A stretch of DNA of 64,000 nucleotides. It comes from Symmetrospora coprosmae. Taxonomy: Eukaryota; Basidiomycota; Cystobasidiomycetes; Symmetrosporaceae. The stretch spans positions 310,001-374,000 of the forward strand of contig VUYT01000016.1 in the NCBI GenBank assembly GCA_008802785.1, given 5' to 3'. This document shows, in pieces, positions 9,603 to 24,067 of the stretch; within the stretch, counting starts at the first letter, position 1; every line of letters starts with the position of its first letter. A program made the position numbers and the translations under genes. The notes beneath the pieces were generated by a model that was given only the letters and a program-made list of their open reading frames with translations, was not told where the DNA came from and searched no databases.

Positions 9603-11524
9603 ATGTCGCACCCTAGCAATGCCCAGGACCACAAGGCGTACGAGATGCGGGAGGAGCTCGACCAGGCCTCAAAGGTCAGCGATCCATTGATTGCCAACGC
9701 AGCAACGCAGAGCCTGCCCGCAAAGGTCGTGAGTGCAGGCACCTATGGTCCCACACTGGCTGCGTGGACCGTGACTGATGGCGCTCGATGCCTTCCTGCT
9801 GCCTCCCTTCCGTTGCCGACTTTCGCTGCGTGTCCGCGTGCCCGTTGGGGAAATCCCCATGGCCGGGCGTACACACGGCGAACTCCAGGAGCCGAAGAAG
9901 CTCAACCCAGCGCTCATCATCTGCATCTGGATTGCACTGTCCTCGAGCGTCGTGAGTGCTGCTGCTGTCTGCCATTTGCGCCGCCCGGAAAGCCTTGCCT
10001 ACCCTGCCTGCCAGGGCTGATCCCGAAACGTTTCTCTGGCCCTTGTCCGGCATCTTTCCAATGCTGCTGCTCGCACTGATATTATGCATACCGATTCGAT
10101 AGATTCTCTTCAACAAAGCCATTCTCGTGGGTCCCATTGACCTCCATCCGTGGCTGACTTCCCAGCGCGCTCGAGCTAATCTCACCGCCATGCCCACCCG
10201 TCTCCTGCGTGTCTTCTCGCTCTGCAGTCCGAGGACAACCTTGACTTCCCCTTGTGAGTGCCCGCTCCTCTGATGACCTTTGTGATATCGACACCGGGCT
10301 TACCAGCGTCGCTCGCTCGCCCCTCCGCTCCCAGCCCCATCTTCCTCACGACATGGCATCTCACCTTTGCCACGATCGGGACGCGCATCATGCTCCGCAC
10401 AACGCGCCTCCTCGACGGTCTGGGCAACGTCCAGATGAGCTGGGACAGATACTTCCGCAACATTGTCCCCATCGGAGCCCTCTTCTCGGCCTCGTTGATC
10501 TTCAACAACATGGCCTACCTCACCCTGAGCGTGTCCTTCATCCAAATGTGGGTCGACAAGAGGAGGTCCATTGAGATTATGCACACTGCGTCTCGGAAAG
10601 CTGACAAGATGCTTCATCGTGCCTTGCTCAGGCTCAAAGCCTTCACCTCTGTCGCCGTCCTTGGCATGTCGGTCCTCATGGGCCTCGAGACGCCTACGCA
10701 GCGAACGCTCGTTATCGTCGTCTTTATTAGCGCAGGAGTCGCCCTTGCATCATTCGGCGAGGTGAAGTTGTGAGTGCTGCATCTCCAGTCGCCGACCTGC
10801 CATGAGTGCAAAGTCGGCCATGCGACCGAGGCCACAGCTGACCTTCGGTCGCCCATCCGGATCGCGTCCAGCGTCATGTCTGGCTTCATCTGCCAGTCGC
10901 TCGGCATTGCATTCGAGGCATGCAGGCTGGTTGCCATCCAGAAGCTGCTTCACGGCCTCAAGATGGACCCGCTCGTCTCGCTCTACTACTTTGCGCCTGT
11001 GCGTTGCTCTCTGTCTCAATGCAGCCGCGAAGGGCGGCGAACCTGATCTGACCACTCCGGTATGATCGCTGCAGGTGTGCGCGGCACTCAACGCGCTCCT
11101 CATCCCCTTCTACGAGGGTGCAGCGCCATTCTACCAGGCATGGGACAAGCTCGGACCCATTGTCCTCGTGACAAACGCCGGCTGCGCCTTCTGCCTCAAC
11201 ATTGCCGTCGTCTTCCTCATTGGGTGCGCGAGCTCGCTCGTCCTCACCCTCTCCGGTGTCATCAAGGACATTCTCCTCGTCTTTGGCTCGGTTCTCCTCC
11301 TCGGATCCACCGTCACCTTTACCCAGCTGGTTGGCTACGGCATTGCATTGCGTGAGTGGCAGCGGAGCAGTCATATATGCTGTAAATGCTCTTCGTTGAA
11401 TGCCGACTAATTACCTGTCTGATTCCTCCGTATCCCCGCAGTCGGCCTTGTCGTCTTCAAGACGAAGAAGGAGGTCACAGACGAGTACATTGCGCGCATC
11501 AAGCAGGCTGCAGGGCTCAGATAG
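9603..11524 (+). CDS. Triose-phosphate/nucleotide-sugar transporter family protein (TPT/SLC35-like)
   Basis: This is a drug/metabolite-superfamily antiporter of Golgi or ER membranes, of the fungal TPT group; the substrate cannot be read from sequence. After a hydrophilic N-terminus (MSHPSNAQDHKAYEMREELD) come KKLNPALIICIWIALSSSV, ILFNKAIL, SEDNLDFPF, the family signature IFLTTWHLTFATIGTRI, NMAYLTLSVSFIQMLKAFT (typical of the family and split by an intron), TQRTLVIVVFISAGVALASFGEVKL, and C-terminal helices ending in a Lys-rich tail (FKTKKEVTDEYIARIKQ). About ten helices are visible. Two tiny exons follow each other, 10103-10126 (24 bases) and 10228-10253 (26 bases). Both keep frame and complete the first helix and its loop. 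TAG at 11522-11524. At least nine exons. Confidence 0.85.
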
Positions 11525-11930
11525 ATTTTGCAGTCTTTAGGGGACCGGATTACCAAATTGCCCTCCGTTCTTGGACAGGCGTAGAACAGCCCTTTGCATG
11601 CGCCATTGGCGTGTACCCTTCACCGTACTGTTGCTACCCACCTTAGATAGACGTAACGTGCTTTGCTCCCGCTAGACGTCCGCGCATCACGCAGTCACTG
11701 GTCGGAGTCGTCGCTGATGGCATCGTGCAGAGGCGAGAGGCAAGCATATCCAGAAGGCGAGTCCGATTGTTACAATTAAGCAGAGTTAGATACAGCATGA
11801 TTGCCTTTTGCTTTGGTAATGAAAGGTCTAAATGGTCTAGAATCTTCAGCACAAAGGACAATCTATGGACGAGCCTATTCAACAGGAACAAGGCGGCGGA
11901 TGTGCAAGGACAGAGACTTCGAGAACCCGT
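11525..11930. other. Convergent intergenic stretch
   Basis: This stretch of 406 bases holds the facing 3' UTRs of the transporter and of glutamate dehydrogenase. It is somewhat AT-richer than the coding parts, as expected for 3' ends. No gene was seen. Confidence 0.5.
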
Positions 11931-13907
<1,977 letters not shown>

Positions 13908-14705
13908 GTTGTAGAGGAAGAGATGCTGCTATGATGTGGCTGATAGAAGCAAGCTTTGCTGCGGGTGTTACTGGCGATGTATCGGACAAGAAAGTGCGAT
14001 GAGGAACAAGCCAGAGGAAAGAATGTAAGAAGAGCGACTCGCCGGAGGAGGAGCCCCTTCGCTTCCCCTCGATTGATGCTCAATGATGAGGCGGCACGGA
14101 GGGAAATCACGGAGGGCCGGGGTGCGAGGACGGGTCCTCCGATTCACCCGGACGGGCTGCGATAAGGCTGATAAGCGCCACAAGGCTACCCAGGACAGAC
14201 GGACAACAACCGGATCTCCGGAGCAGCCGCGCCCCTGTACATAGGCGAAGCACAGAGAGGTCCTCACCTCGTTGCTCTCCTGTCCGGCTCCAATCCAGTC
14301 AACAGGTCCCCTGGCAGCAGTCGGAAGAGAACGCTATGGTACAACAGAATTAAGCATAGAGGATGAGAACGGTACAGGGCACTCCGTGTATCTGGTCCAT
14401 CCCATACATCCTCACTGTATACCGTCTCCACTGGTCAGCGGACGGTACGGCCGTTCTGCTGGACGGCCCGCCCTGGCACAGCTGGGGCAGGTCTATCGAT
14501 CCCCGTGGGAGCACCGCTCTGCACATGAAATGCATCGTTGCCGCCTGTGCGGGCACTCCAGCTGCCGTCGTTCGCTCGGTCAAGGACTCGCTGCGCCTCA
14601 ACATCGCCGTTGGACGTGCCTGCGGAACCAAGTGGGCGACTGCGCACAGGAGAATCAGGAAGGCTCAGCAGGGTGGAGACGCGACCAAGGTCAGACTGGG
14701 TCAGC
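13908..14705. other. Intergenic stretch
   Basis: This stretch of 798 bases lies between GDH1 (upstream side) and the 3' end of the DUF4112 gene. Several open frames of 60-170 codons cross it on both strands, but none has a recognisable domain, a good start context and splice logic together. It probably holds the GDH1 promoter. No repeat or RNA gene was seen. Confidence 0.45.
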
Positions 14706-15595
14706 TCACGTCTTGGTCTTCTCGACGAGCCATTCTTCGAAGAGAAGAGCATTGCGAGTGTTCGGTTTAATGACCTGCGGAGAGTGAGGGGGTCAGCTAG
14801 GCGGGAGGACAAGCAGATGGGCCCACGCAGCACCCACAGCCATAATGACATCGCCAACAAGCGGGATGAAGCCCACTCCAGCAGCAATGAGCGTATTCAG
14901 CTGCATGCGGCTGAGCAGGCTTCCCGGGATGTCGGCCTTCTTTGTCTGCTTGGTCACGAGGTTGTAGCCAAGGAGCGCTGTGACGATGTCGCCGAGGACC
15001 TGCAAACATGTTCATCAGCACAGGCCTGGCTGTTGCGTGAGTACACGATGCTACGAACGGGAATGAGGGCGATGAAGAAGGTCCAGCCAAAGCGGAAGCC
15101 GCAGATGCTGAAGCCCTGCAAGGCGGTAGGTCGTGTGATGGGTGACAAATCGATGACGAGTTGATCGGGCCGCGAGGACGCAAAGTGTCAGTCAGAACGA
15201 GCTGCAAGTGCTGGGCGACACAGCGAACGAGCAGGCGCACCTTGTCGAGATAGTGAGCGCGCCGGCGGACCTTCATGAGCAGCTTCCCTTCCTCCTTGGT
15301 GAGGCCCTCTGGCAGGGGTCGCTTCGACCGCTTCTTCTTGCCATCTGGCGTCGTCTCGTACTGGTAGTAGGGGTTCTGAGCGGCAGGTAATGGGACAGAG
15401 TGAGCATTGCGACGCCGTGCACAACCGCAGGCTTTTGAGCTGGCTCACGGGAGGCTCATATGCCTCTGCCTGCTTGCCGGCGACCTTGCCAAACGCTTTC
15501 TGTGGTAGAGAGGGCGCGTTTAGGATGATGATCAGCAAGGTCATGGCACAGCCTCCAGCAAAGGAGGAGCATCGAACCTTTACGATGAAGGACAT
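14706..15595 (-). CDS. DUF4112 domain membrane protein
   Basis: The ATG at 15595 starts MSFIVK, then introns separate KAFGKVAGKQAEAYEPPV, NPYYQYETTPDGKKKRSKRP and LTKEEGKLLMKVRRRAHYLD. The DUF4112 core follows: GFSICGFRFGWTFFIALIP, VLGDIVTALLGYNLVTKQTK, a linker KADIPGSLLSRMQLNTLIAA, and the repeat GVGFIPLVGDVIMAV. The paired 'IPxxGD' hairpins are the hallmark of this family, which is found in bacteria and fungi. Its function is unknown. The C-terminus, VIKPNTRNALLFEEWLVEKT, is short and ends with TGA at 14706-14708. About 180 residues in five or six exons. The basic loop (KKKRSKRP) before the membrane part suggests a cytosolic, membrane-proximal face. Confidence 0.78.
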
Positions 15596-16023
15596 GGCTG
15601 CTGGATGCGCGCTGGCTTCGAGTGTCAGCGCGCTGGCGTGGGAATCAACAGTGGGCAGCTATGGCTCAAGGGAGAAAGGGCGTTCGTTGTTCCGTCGGGC
15701 GGGCGTCGCGGTGACGTCGAAGGCGGGCTGCAGCGCTGCTCGCGACGGAATGGGACTCGAAAGCGACAAACAGACCGAATACACAGTGGGGCATTATAGA
15801 GATAGGGACCTGCTTGCTAGCACAATGCGAGTCAGGCCATCTTTTCCCTGGAAGCGACGAGGTGGGATGTCTGCATACAAGGGCGCGGAAGGGCTCTGCA
15901 GCCACAAAGCGCTGAAAGGCCGTGCCAGCGCCTATTTATACACAAGAGGAGCTTTCATGTCATCTCTGCGACTTCTTTTGCTTGCTAGCTCGAATGGATG
16001 GTGCGGTGGCTGTCTCTTCGCCT
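15596..16023. other. Intergenic stretch
   Basis: This stretch of 428 bases contains the DUF4112 promoter and the Tom40 3' UTR. A plus-strand open frame runs through it from 15390 but has no domain and no family character. Nothing else was seen. Confidence 0.5.
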
Positions 16024-17582
16024 CTAGACCGGCGGTTTGAAGCCCGAGCTGGCGGCTTGCTGCGCCTGTGCCTGCGCCTCTGCCTCGTCCATGGTCGATG
16101 ACTCGAGCTGGATGCCCACTCCCCACTTTGACGTGTTCTTGACGTGGTCGATCTCCCCCGTGACGAGGAACGAGAATGCCGGAGTGAACCGCTGCTCGAG
16201 GTACGCCGAGACCTTGCCGGTGCTGTCGAGCTGTGCGCGCAGGCTCGCCAGCCGGAAGTCGTACTTGGCAGCGAGCGTCGCCGACGCTTTGCGCTCTCTC
16301 GGCGACGGGTGCGGTGCAAGAGTAATCTCTGCACCGGCCTCGACACGGTCGCTTAGCCGCTGCCAGTACGTTCCCTGGACAACACCCTGGCCGCCGAGCA
16401 ATTGTGCCGTTGCAATCCAGTCCCGCTCTGCTCCTCCAACATACTTTGCCATGTACGACATGTTGGCCTCCTCAATCTCCGTGTTGGGCCGCTGGTAGAT
16501 GACCTCGGAGCCCACTGCGAGGCGCTTCGTCAGCGCCTGCAGGTAGGAAGCCATAAAGACACCAGTGCCGTCCACCACTCCCGGGTTGTAGGCCTTCAGA
16601 TTCAGCGAGTAGTCGCGCCCTGTGCGGTCGTGCTCGAGCTGGATCATGCTAGGGGCGGTGGGGGAAGGTTGAATCTGGGGATGCGTACAGGTCCGGTTAA
16701 TAACCTCGCCGCTCTCTGCAGATCAGGATGTCCTGTCAGCTCACGCTGGCCTGGATCTTGGTCGTATCTGCGTCTGTCCATGCGTAGTTGAAGCGCGCAT
16801 TGACGGAGCCTTCGTGATCGACACCTCCAGTCATCAGGACCTGCTCAAGCAAGATCAGATCAGCCGAGGCCTGTAAAAAAAAGAGTCAGGATAGTGTACG
16901 CACCCTGTTCGTAGCGTAGACCGCGTTGAAGTTGTAGGTGCCTGGCCCGCCAGGCGTGCTAGGTCCGCCCATCGGGCTCGGCTGGGATGCTCCCAAGGTG
17001 AAGGAGTGCGTCACCTGGAAGGCCGGATTCATGTTGAGCGACTTGCTGAGGTCCGCCTTCGCGCCATCGAAGATATAGTTGGTCAAGTGGACGTCTGTGC
17101 ATGGCGAGCAGGGTGTCCGTTGAGGGTGAAGTAGGGAGAAACGTCGGAAAACGTCCAGGGCGGGATGCAAGGGCGCGCAAGGCCGGTCATGCAGAGCAAG
17201 CCAGGAAGTCAGCAGCGGCACCGCAGCAGCTGCAGCTGCAACCAGATCTAGCAGAGAGGAGCTACGCACTCTTTGCCTCTCGTCCAAGCTGGTCCACCTG
17301 TCCAGGATAGCCGAGATCGAGCTGCTCCTTCCATGCGTCAAACCTGCCGTAAGCTTTCGCGAGCGGGCTCACGGCGGGTGCGAGCACGGAGAAGGCGGCG
17401 TCGGTGGATGACGCGACAAGGCCGCTCAGACGCGCAGCAATGCTCGGCTGCGGTGCAGGCACGACGGGCACGTAGTCGTCGCGCAGGAAGGGCTCCTTCT
17501 CGTTCACGGCCAGTCCGCTGCTGCCGCGACCCGTCGGCATGGCGCCTGGGAAGCCCACAGGTGTAGAGGGGGCTGCGGCCAT
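16024..17582 (-). CDS. TOM40: Mitochondrial import channel Tom40
   Basis: Tom40 is the beta-barrel pore of the outer-membrane TOM complex. From the ATG at 17582 the N-terminus is a Pro/Ala-rich cytosolic segment (MAAAPSTPVGFPGAMPTGRG), followed by a helical stretch with FDAWKEQLDLGYPGQVDQL. The next exon carries the family start of the barrel, DVHLTNYIFDGAKADLSKSL, and then NPAFQVTHSFTLG. Later strands include GVFMASYLQALTKRLAVGSE, NMSYMAKYVGG, GQGVVQGTYWQRLSDRVEAG and the C-terminal KWGVGIQLESS. The eukaryotic porin pattern of alternating residues is clear through the last exon (16024-16647). A Gln/Ala tail (AEAQAQAQQAASSG) ends at TAG 16024-16026. At least four exons; the region between about 16650 and 16880 includes one short exon whose borders I did not fix. 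Confidence 0.88.
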
Positions 17583-18065
17583 CGTGTGGTGGATGCGAGC
17601 TAGTCGACCAGATGTGGTGCTGCTGCTCCTGCTGCTGACGAAGGCGGGAGACTCGCTTGGTTGGTCCAGAGAAGCCAGCAGGCGGCACGCTCGACGATGA
17701 TGCTGCTCGCCTGCTCGTCCAGGGGCGGGCGGAGCTCGGCGGCAGTCCCCGAAATTTCGAAAGTGCGTCTCGCGCGGCAAATGGAATGCGCAGAAGCTAC
17801 AGCAGACAGACACAGCGAGGACGAGAGGGACTGCTTCCATTGCTCATGACTCATGCAGGGAGAGAATACACAAGAACAGGGACGAAGCGGGTCTAAGGGT
17901 GATTAAGGGCAGATGCGGCCGTGCAGGCTAAACGTATGTATGTCGCAAGCGCTAACGGAATGAGCAGAGACGAACACTGAAGGAAGACGGAAGGAGAAAG
18001 TGCGAGTGTGGAAGAGTCCGTGGGGAGGATAAGAGGGCGGAGCCGGCGCAGGCGAGGAGTGCCAT
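17583..18065. other. Intergenic stretch
   Basis: This stretch of 483 bases lies between the Tom40 start and the 3' end of the exchanger gene. An open minus-strand frame runs into Tom40 from upstream but lacks family character before the chosen ATG. No gene, repeat or RNA was seen. Confidence 0.45.
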
Positions 18066-21000
18066 CTATCGCGAGAAGAGCGTGTTGAAGATCGCCGAGG
18101 CGTGCTCGTAGATCGACAAGGGAATCAGACTAAGGTTCGAGGCGTTGAAGAGAGGGTCGTCCGCGTTATCGAGGTTGCCAGGCGCCATATAAAAGCCTCC
18201 CAAGAGGACCATGTAGCTGTTGTAAGAAAATGGGTAAGCCGGTTTCCTAGCGCGGCGATAAGCAGACTCTGGTAAACTAGTCTAGACACTCACCTCAAGA
18301 CCAGGATACTGCCCTTATAGTAGTTGCTCCTTGCTTCGATGTACGTGTAGGTGAGCAGGAAGACCGAGAACATGATGGCGATGGCGTCCCAGCGCGGGAA
18401 GACGAGGCTGAATGCGCGGTGCAGCATCGACTCTTTACCTATCCCGTAGAAGAATGTAAAGGCAATCATGGCGGGAATCTGGATCATGCAGACCTGAATC
18501 GCGTAGGCAGATCCGATCTCCATACTGGTTGGCGGAACAGGCGGCGGCACGGGCAGTCAGCACGGAGAGAGCAGCCTAGCAGTGGAAGTCAGGGCGGGCA
18601 CTCACCTCAGCGCGATGTTGCCGTTCATGGCAAACGAGATGGCATTCATGAATTCTGTCGTGTTTGGCACAAGCGCGAAAAGAGTGACCCCGAGGAATTT
18701 CTCCGGGATACCAGAGCCCTCGAGCACTACGTCGACCACGTCGACCAGGATTTCTGCGCTCGCCGAAGACAGACAGACAGTCAATCAATCAATCAATCAG
18801 CATAAAGCTCGGACGTACGAGCGGAGGAGAAGGCTGCTAACCGGAAATGATGGCATAGAGCGCCGTGCACCCGAAAAGCACACTGTAGCTCTTTGTCCTG
18901 CTCCAATTGGGTGCGTCGTGCCCTCCGTGACCACCGCCGTCATCGCCTCCCGCGTCAAGTTGCCCTTTGCTCGTCTCGCGCTCATGCTGCCCGACATGCG
19001 AGGGCTGGCGGCGGAGCTGTCCGCCACTGGGTGTCGACATGTGGTGTGAGTGCTGTGCAGTCGCAGCCACGACCTGGATGGCCCGTCGGTATTCTTCCTC
19101 AGAGATGCCGGGAGGGAAGTTGGACGATTTGGGCGCGCTAAGCTGGGACTGCGATTGAACCTGCTGCGGCAGACTGTCCACAAGACCTGTCGATGAAGTC
19201 GTGGTGCCCTGAGCAGCTCGTCGCGCATCGGGCGTCCCAATAGGAGTATTCGACAGTGAGCCGAATCCTTCTCGCAAACCGGCAGATTTGGGCGGGTTGC
19301 TGCCGAAAGACACATCTCCACCATGCGTTGAGCCAATGTACGAGGCTCGGTGGCTAGGTAGGAGATTTGTCACAGCCTGGGGAAGCCGTTTGTACATCGA
19401 AGAGCGGTGTGGCAGCTCCGTGCGCATGGGCGGCATCCCGTTGGCTCCGGCGGCTGTATAGGCCAGTGCTGCTGTGTGCGGGACAGAAGGGGGCGGCGGG
19501 GGAGCGTGCTGGTTCTGCCAGATCTGAGACGCATGCGTTCGCAGGGAGAACCAAAGACCGATGAGATAGGACTGTGAGGGCTCATGAAGCGTAAGCATGA
19601 GCGTCATGGACTGTTCAGGTGGCATTCACCTACCAAAACGAGGATGACGGCACAATAGTAGCCCAAATTCTGGACATAGTCTCTGTAGAAGACATCATCG
19701 ACTGGGTCGACATGCTCGTAGAAGCATCTACGGCATGTAAAATTGTCGGGCGTGTTATCTTCGGGACATGCAGAGCAGGTGAGCTGGAATGTCCCGTAGA
19801 TCTCGTAGAATAGTGTTGGAGTGAGTATGCCGATGATCGCCATGATGAGCATGGTGCTCGTCACGCCGGCAGACCGTGCATTGAATTTCTGCTCCTTGCG
19901 ACGAACAGCTCCCCCGATCATCGAGAGACCGGGCATGAGAAGGACGCCTGCGAGCAAGCTTCCCACGATGCTTCCCTCGACGAGCTTGGCCTTTGCCTGC
20001 GTGAGCGCAATGCTGTAGAGGATAATTTCGATGATCGATCCAAAGGTAGCGTTGATGACGGCGCCCATTCCGATAGACGACTGGGCAGAAATGGAGGCAA
20101 CAGCCATGCCGATGAAATATGACAGAGGAATGACGGAGAGGAGAGCGAGGATAAACATGGTGGCTTTGGCGGAGATGAAGGCGAGGAAGCCGCCAATCTG
20201 GTGCTGCTCGACCTTCGGCCCAATAACGAAGAAGTCGAAAATGACGAAGGCAATCATGGGCAGCAGGTTGATAAAGATGATGTTCGTTCCGTCGACCGTA
20301 TACTTGTAGTACTTCAGTCCGAGCGCCTTCTTGGTGCAGAGTATGATCTTGCTGTTCGGCCCGAGAAGCCGTCCCATCGCTCGTGACTTGTCGTACGTCT
20401 TTCGCGAATGGCGCGGCGCACGCTGTCCAGCCTCGAGATGCGGCATACCAGATCCATTGCTCCCATCGGCCGTCTCGGCGTTGTTGCCAGAGTAGTAAGG
20501 TGATGGCGATCTGAAGTGAAGGGCGAGCGGCTCGTCGCCGAGATTGCAGAGGAGGATCCAGAGGAGCTTGGCCATCGGGATGGTGAAGACCAGGCCCCAG
20601 CACAGGATACAGACCAACAGGAGAATCGGGGCGATGGCGAGGTAAAAGACCGTCCAGTAAGCGAGCCTGCCGAGCGCCCGCACACGGAAAGACTGCTGCG
20701 CGTGCCCATCCTCCGACTGCTGCAGTCCCTTCTTGCTTAGCAAAGGGGATCCCTCGGCGACCTCGGTCTCTGACCCGGATGACGTCGGCTTCGTCTCGTC
20801 GGCGGCTCCGTATAGGGCGCCAGTCGACTGGCTACGACCCAGCAGGGGAGCGCGCTCGGTAGAAGCGCTGGCAGGATGGAAGGCAGTACCAGTGGCGTAG
20901 CTAACGGAGCGCTTGTACTTGTTGGGCGTTGGAGTCGAAATGCCCGACTCGCGAGATATGGCAGCCGGGGCGGAAGTAGGCTCGCGACCTTCGAGCGCAT

Positions 21001-23686
21001 CAATCAGGTCGGGCCGGCTGGCAGCCTTCTTGACCGTACCGGCGCTGGCAGATGAGTACCCGCTCCTCCTGCCCCAGGTTCGTCCGGCGTCTTCGATATC
21101 GCGCACCGTCGCAGGATCTTCGTAGACCGTCTCCTCGCCATCGCCGACCGACAACTCATCGTAGCCTCGGAGATCTTCGGTGCTGGAATCGTCCGGCTCG
21201 TACTTTTCGACGTACTTGCCAAATGGCCAGAAGAGGTAACCTCCCAGCTCCCAGATAACCCTGCCGTATTTCGCCCCTCCGAAGGGAACAATACAGAGTA
21301 GTGCTGCAAAGATGACGGATAGCAGGGCCAGCCACCATCCGAAGAGGACGAGCCAGACCACGTTACCGACGAGTAGGTGACGCTCGATGTCGGACGACGG
21401 ATCTTCATGCAGCTCGTGGTCCGCGTTTCTCGTTACCGAGCGGACCTTCTTGTAGAGCGCTGGCTTCCAGATAGGCAGACCGAAAGGATGCTCAATGTTG
21501 ATGGCGTCCTGGCGATCCTTGAGCGTGTACTCAACACCGTCTCCGGACTCTTCGTCGTCATCATCGTCGTCATCCTCCTCCTCCTCTTCCGCTGGCTCAT
21601 CGTTAACGAGGTCATCCTCGCCGCCTGCATGTGATCCATGCTCGCGGCCGTCCACGTCCTGCTCTCCGTCTTCCTGCATGCTGCGAGCGACCTCGTCCCT
21701 CCACGCAGCACTGCCATCACGGCTCTGCAGCTCAGGGACCCTGTCCTCAGACTCCTCCGCCTCTGCCTCGCTGAAAACGTCGGCTTCGGCATTGCCGGTT
21801 CCCGGTCGCTGCTGGTTAGGGTTGAATGAGGCGTTGCTCGGAGCATAAGAGACGGTGCGATTGGCCTGCGCCGCAGGGCCATGCGATCCAGGTGGGAAGA
21901 ATGGCGATGCGGGCGTGGGCGTAGCGGAGAGGAGTGCGGACGAGGTGGTAGGCGGCGGCCAATAGGCTTGAGCCGAGTGGGTAGAACCGGGACTGTACGG
22001 GCCGACGGGGATAGCTGTGGCGGCGCTTGCCTCTCGCGAAGGCGCGCCTGGGCGGGAAAAGCCTGACGAGCCTGCAGCAAGACTGCCGCTGAGCATATTG
22101 GGATCGGTGCTCCTTCTACTGAGGGATGGACGATCCTCTGCGCCGGTCGCCATGGGCAGATCAGACACCATCGATTCTCTGGCGGTGAGAGGCGGCTGCG
22201 TCGCTGGGCCGAGCTTTTGCCCACGCGAAGCCTGCCTCTCGCGGTCTCGACGAATCTCCTCCTCGCGACGCTTGCGCTCGCGCTTTTCAGCCTCCTTCTT
22301 CTCCTTCTTGCGCTCCTTCATTCGGCGCCTGACGAGCTCTTCGCCTCTGTCACGACGCTTGACCTCATCGTCCTCTAGGTCTGGCTCTTTGCCGCCGGTG
22401 CCAGCATTGTTACCAGCTCCGATAGCAAACGCGGCAGACTTTAGCCCAGCGGCAGAGTCGTCAGCGACACTTCGGCGCCGGGTTGTGGGATCCTCAGGAT
22501 CGGACTCGGAATCGCTGCCAGAATTGCGGGCCCGGCTTGTGCTTCGAAGTCGAGCTTTGCCTTTAGCACCAGCTCCAAGCCCGCTGGCGGCCGCTGACGC
22601 ATACGTGGGCTTGAGACCGCCGGTCGAGGCCGTAGCTGTGCGTCCGATGCGAGCCAGACCTTGAGCCTGCGGAGCATTGAGTGGGATCCGGCTGCGGCGT
22701 ACATCGCGCTGTCGAGGAGCCGTCTGTTGAGCGTATGGCTGCGGCTGCTGAGCATATGCAGCCTGCTGCTGTGCCGGCCATGCTGCATCGACCGTAGCAG
22801 CGGGTGTGGCGACGGTGCTCTGTACATTGCTGTACGGATTGCCAGTGTCTGTCTCATCTGCCGACAGGACGCTCTCCGTCTCGGTGTAGTTCCCGCCGCG
22901 ATGGTAGCTGCCGGACGTGGGAGCGTCGCTGAACGTGATGCTGGCTGAGGTTGACGGCATGGAGCGGTGGCCATGACCAGGAGGGGGTTGCTGACGCACG
23001 TTCATAGGGGGCAGATTGGCGGAAGCTCTGGATGCGGGGGATCCGCCACCACTGATGCCCGTCGCGGTGCTCGTTGACGAGGCGGTAGGTGCGCGTCCGC
23101 GACCGAGAGATGCCTGGTTGGATGGATGCGCGACACCCGGCAGTGCCTGGTGTATCTGCGATACCTGTTGCTGAGGTTGCGGGCGCGGTTGTGCTGATGC
23201 TGATGCTGATGGGGGTGCGACTGGCGGCGCCGCGTCGGTCGTTGAGAGGCAAGGGCTGGCCGAGGGAGGTGCTGCCTCGCTGCTGACGTCTGGCGCATTT
23301 GGTGCCTTAGCGGCCATGCTTGCGCCCGTGCTCGTGCCTTCGCTGGCTCCTGCTCCCCCTGCTTTGGCCTCGGCGGGTGCAGCGGCTTTGGCCTGACCCT
23401 GAGCGCTCGAGGATGGCGGCAGCGGCAGTCCCGAGCCGGACCTGGACTCGGCATGAGCGCCGCCGGCGTGGGCCAGGGTCGCAGTGGGAGTGGGAGTGGA
23501 TGCAGGATCGCTCTCGATGTTCATAGCGGTGGCCTCTTGTGTCGTATCGCTGCGGCTGCTGCTGGTGCTATTGGGCTCCCCTGGTCCCGATGGTGTCGCG
23601 TCCCTGCCCTCGTCCGGGTGGATCGTCTCGTCCGACGACGCCCGAGGATGCTGCCCGGACTTGCTTGGGCTTGGTGAGGAGGACAT
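18066..23686 (-). CDS. VNX1: Vnx1-like vacuolar cation/proton exchanger (CaCA superfamily)
   Basis: The ATG at 23686 opens about 750 residues of low-complexity Ser/Pro/Ala/Gln sequence with a Lys/Arg/Glu coiled segment (RRRMKERKKEKKEAEKRERK) and an acidic run (EEEEEDDDDDDDEESGDG). Family sequence starts at IEHPFGLPIWKPALYKKVRS. Membrane helices follow (LVLFGWWLALLSVIFAALLC, VFYLAIAPILLLVCILCWGL, INLLPMIAFVIFDFFVI). The first exchanger repeat is GMGAVINATFGSIIEIILYS and the second VPNTTEFMNAISFAMNGNIA, both with the expected Asn and Glu cation ligands. Between them lies a loop with a CxxC-like cluster (CRRCFYEHV) and a 230-residue Ser-rich insert. The protein ends LSIYEHASAIFNTLFSR. Yeast Vnx1 exchanges Na+/K+ for protons at the vacuole and ER; ion choice here is inferred. 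The introns sit at the 3' end (near 19640, 18840, 18600 and 18290). Confidence 0.87.
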
Positions 23687-24067
23687 CCTCTACGGTATCA
23701 CAGTATGCAGGCGATCATCAGCATGAGATGTGCATCCATGCCTCGGATGCGGCTGCGTTGCCCGCTCACCCCCTTGTGTGTCCCTGCTCGGTGGCTGCGG
23801 CAGTCACGCGCGAGCCGCCTCTCGAAGTGCGTCTCTTCTGTCGCGACTACGCAGGCTGGACAATGCAGACGGGCAGGCTGGCCTGCGCTTCCTTGAGCCT
23901 CTCACACTTCCGAGCACGCGATGCGATGCGCAGGGCCGCACTTGGGATGCGGGTGAAGCAGAAGTGCAACGCATCGACGTTAAACGGGGCACCCAGCCCT
24001 GGCTCTTTACAACCTCTGGCACACATCTCTTCAGGGAGCGCACAGCGCAGACCGCCAGGCACAACAC
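23687..24067. promoter_or_regulatory. Divergent promoter region
   Basis: This stretch of 381 bases separates the divergent starts of the exchanger gene and the TANGO2-like gene. No gene or repeat was seen inside. Confidence 0.5.

Noticed and set aside
15390-16040. Plus-strand open frame of 216 codons between DUF4112 and Tom40
   Set aside because: It overlaps DUF4112 exons antisense and begins without a good start context; no family features.
22017-22664. Plus-strand open frame of 215 codons
   Set aside because: Antisense to the low-complexity N-terminus of the exchanger gene, whose Ser/Arg codons make open shadow frames common.
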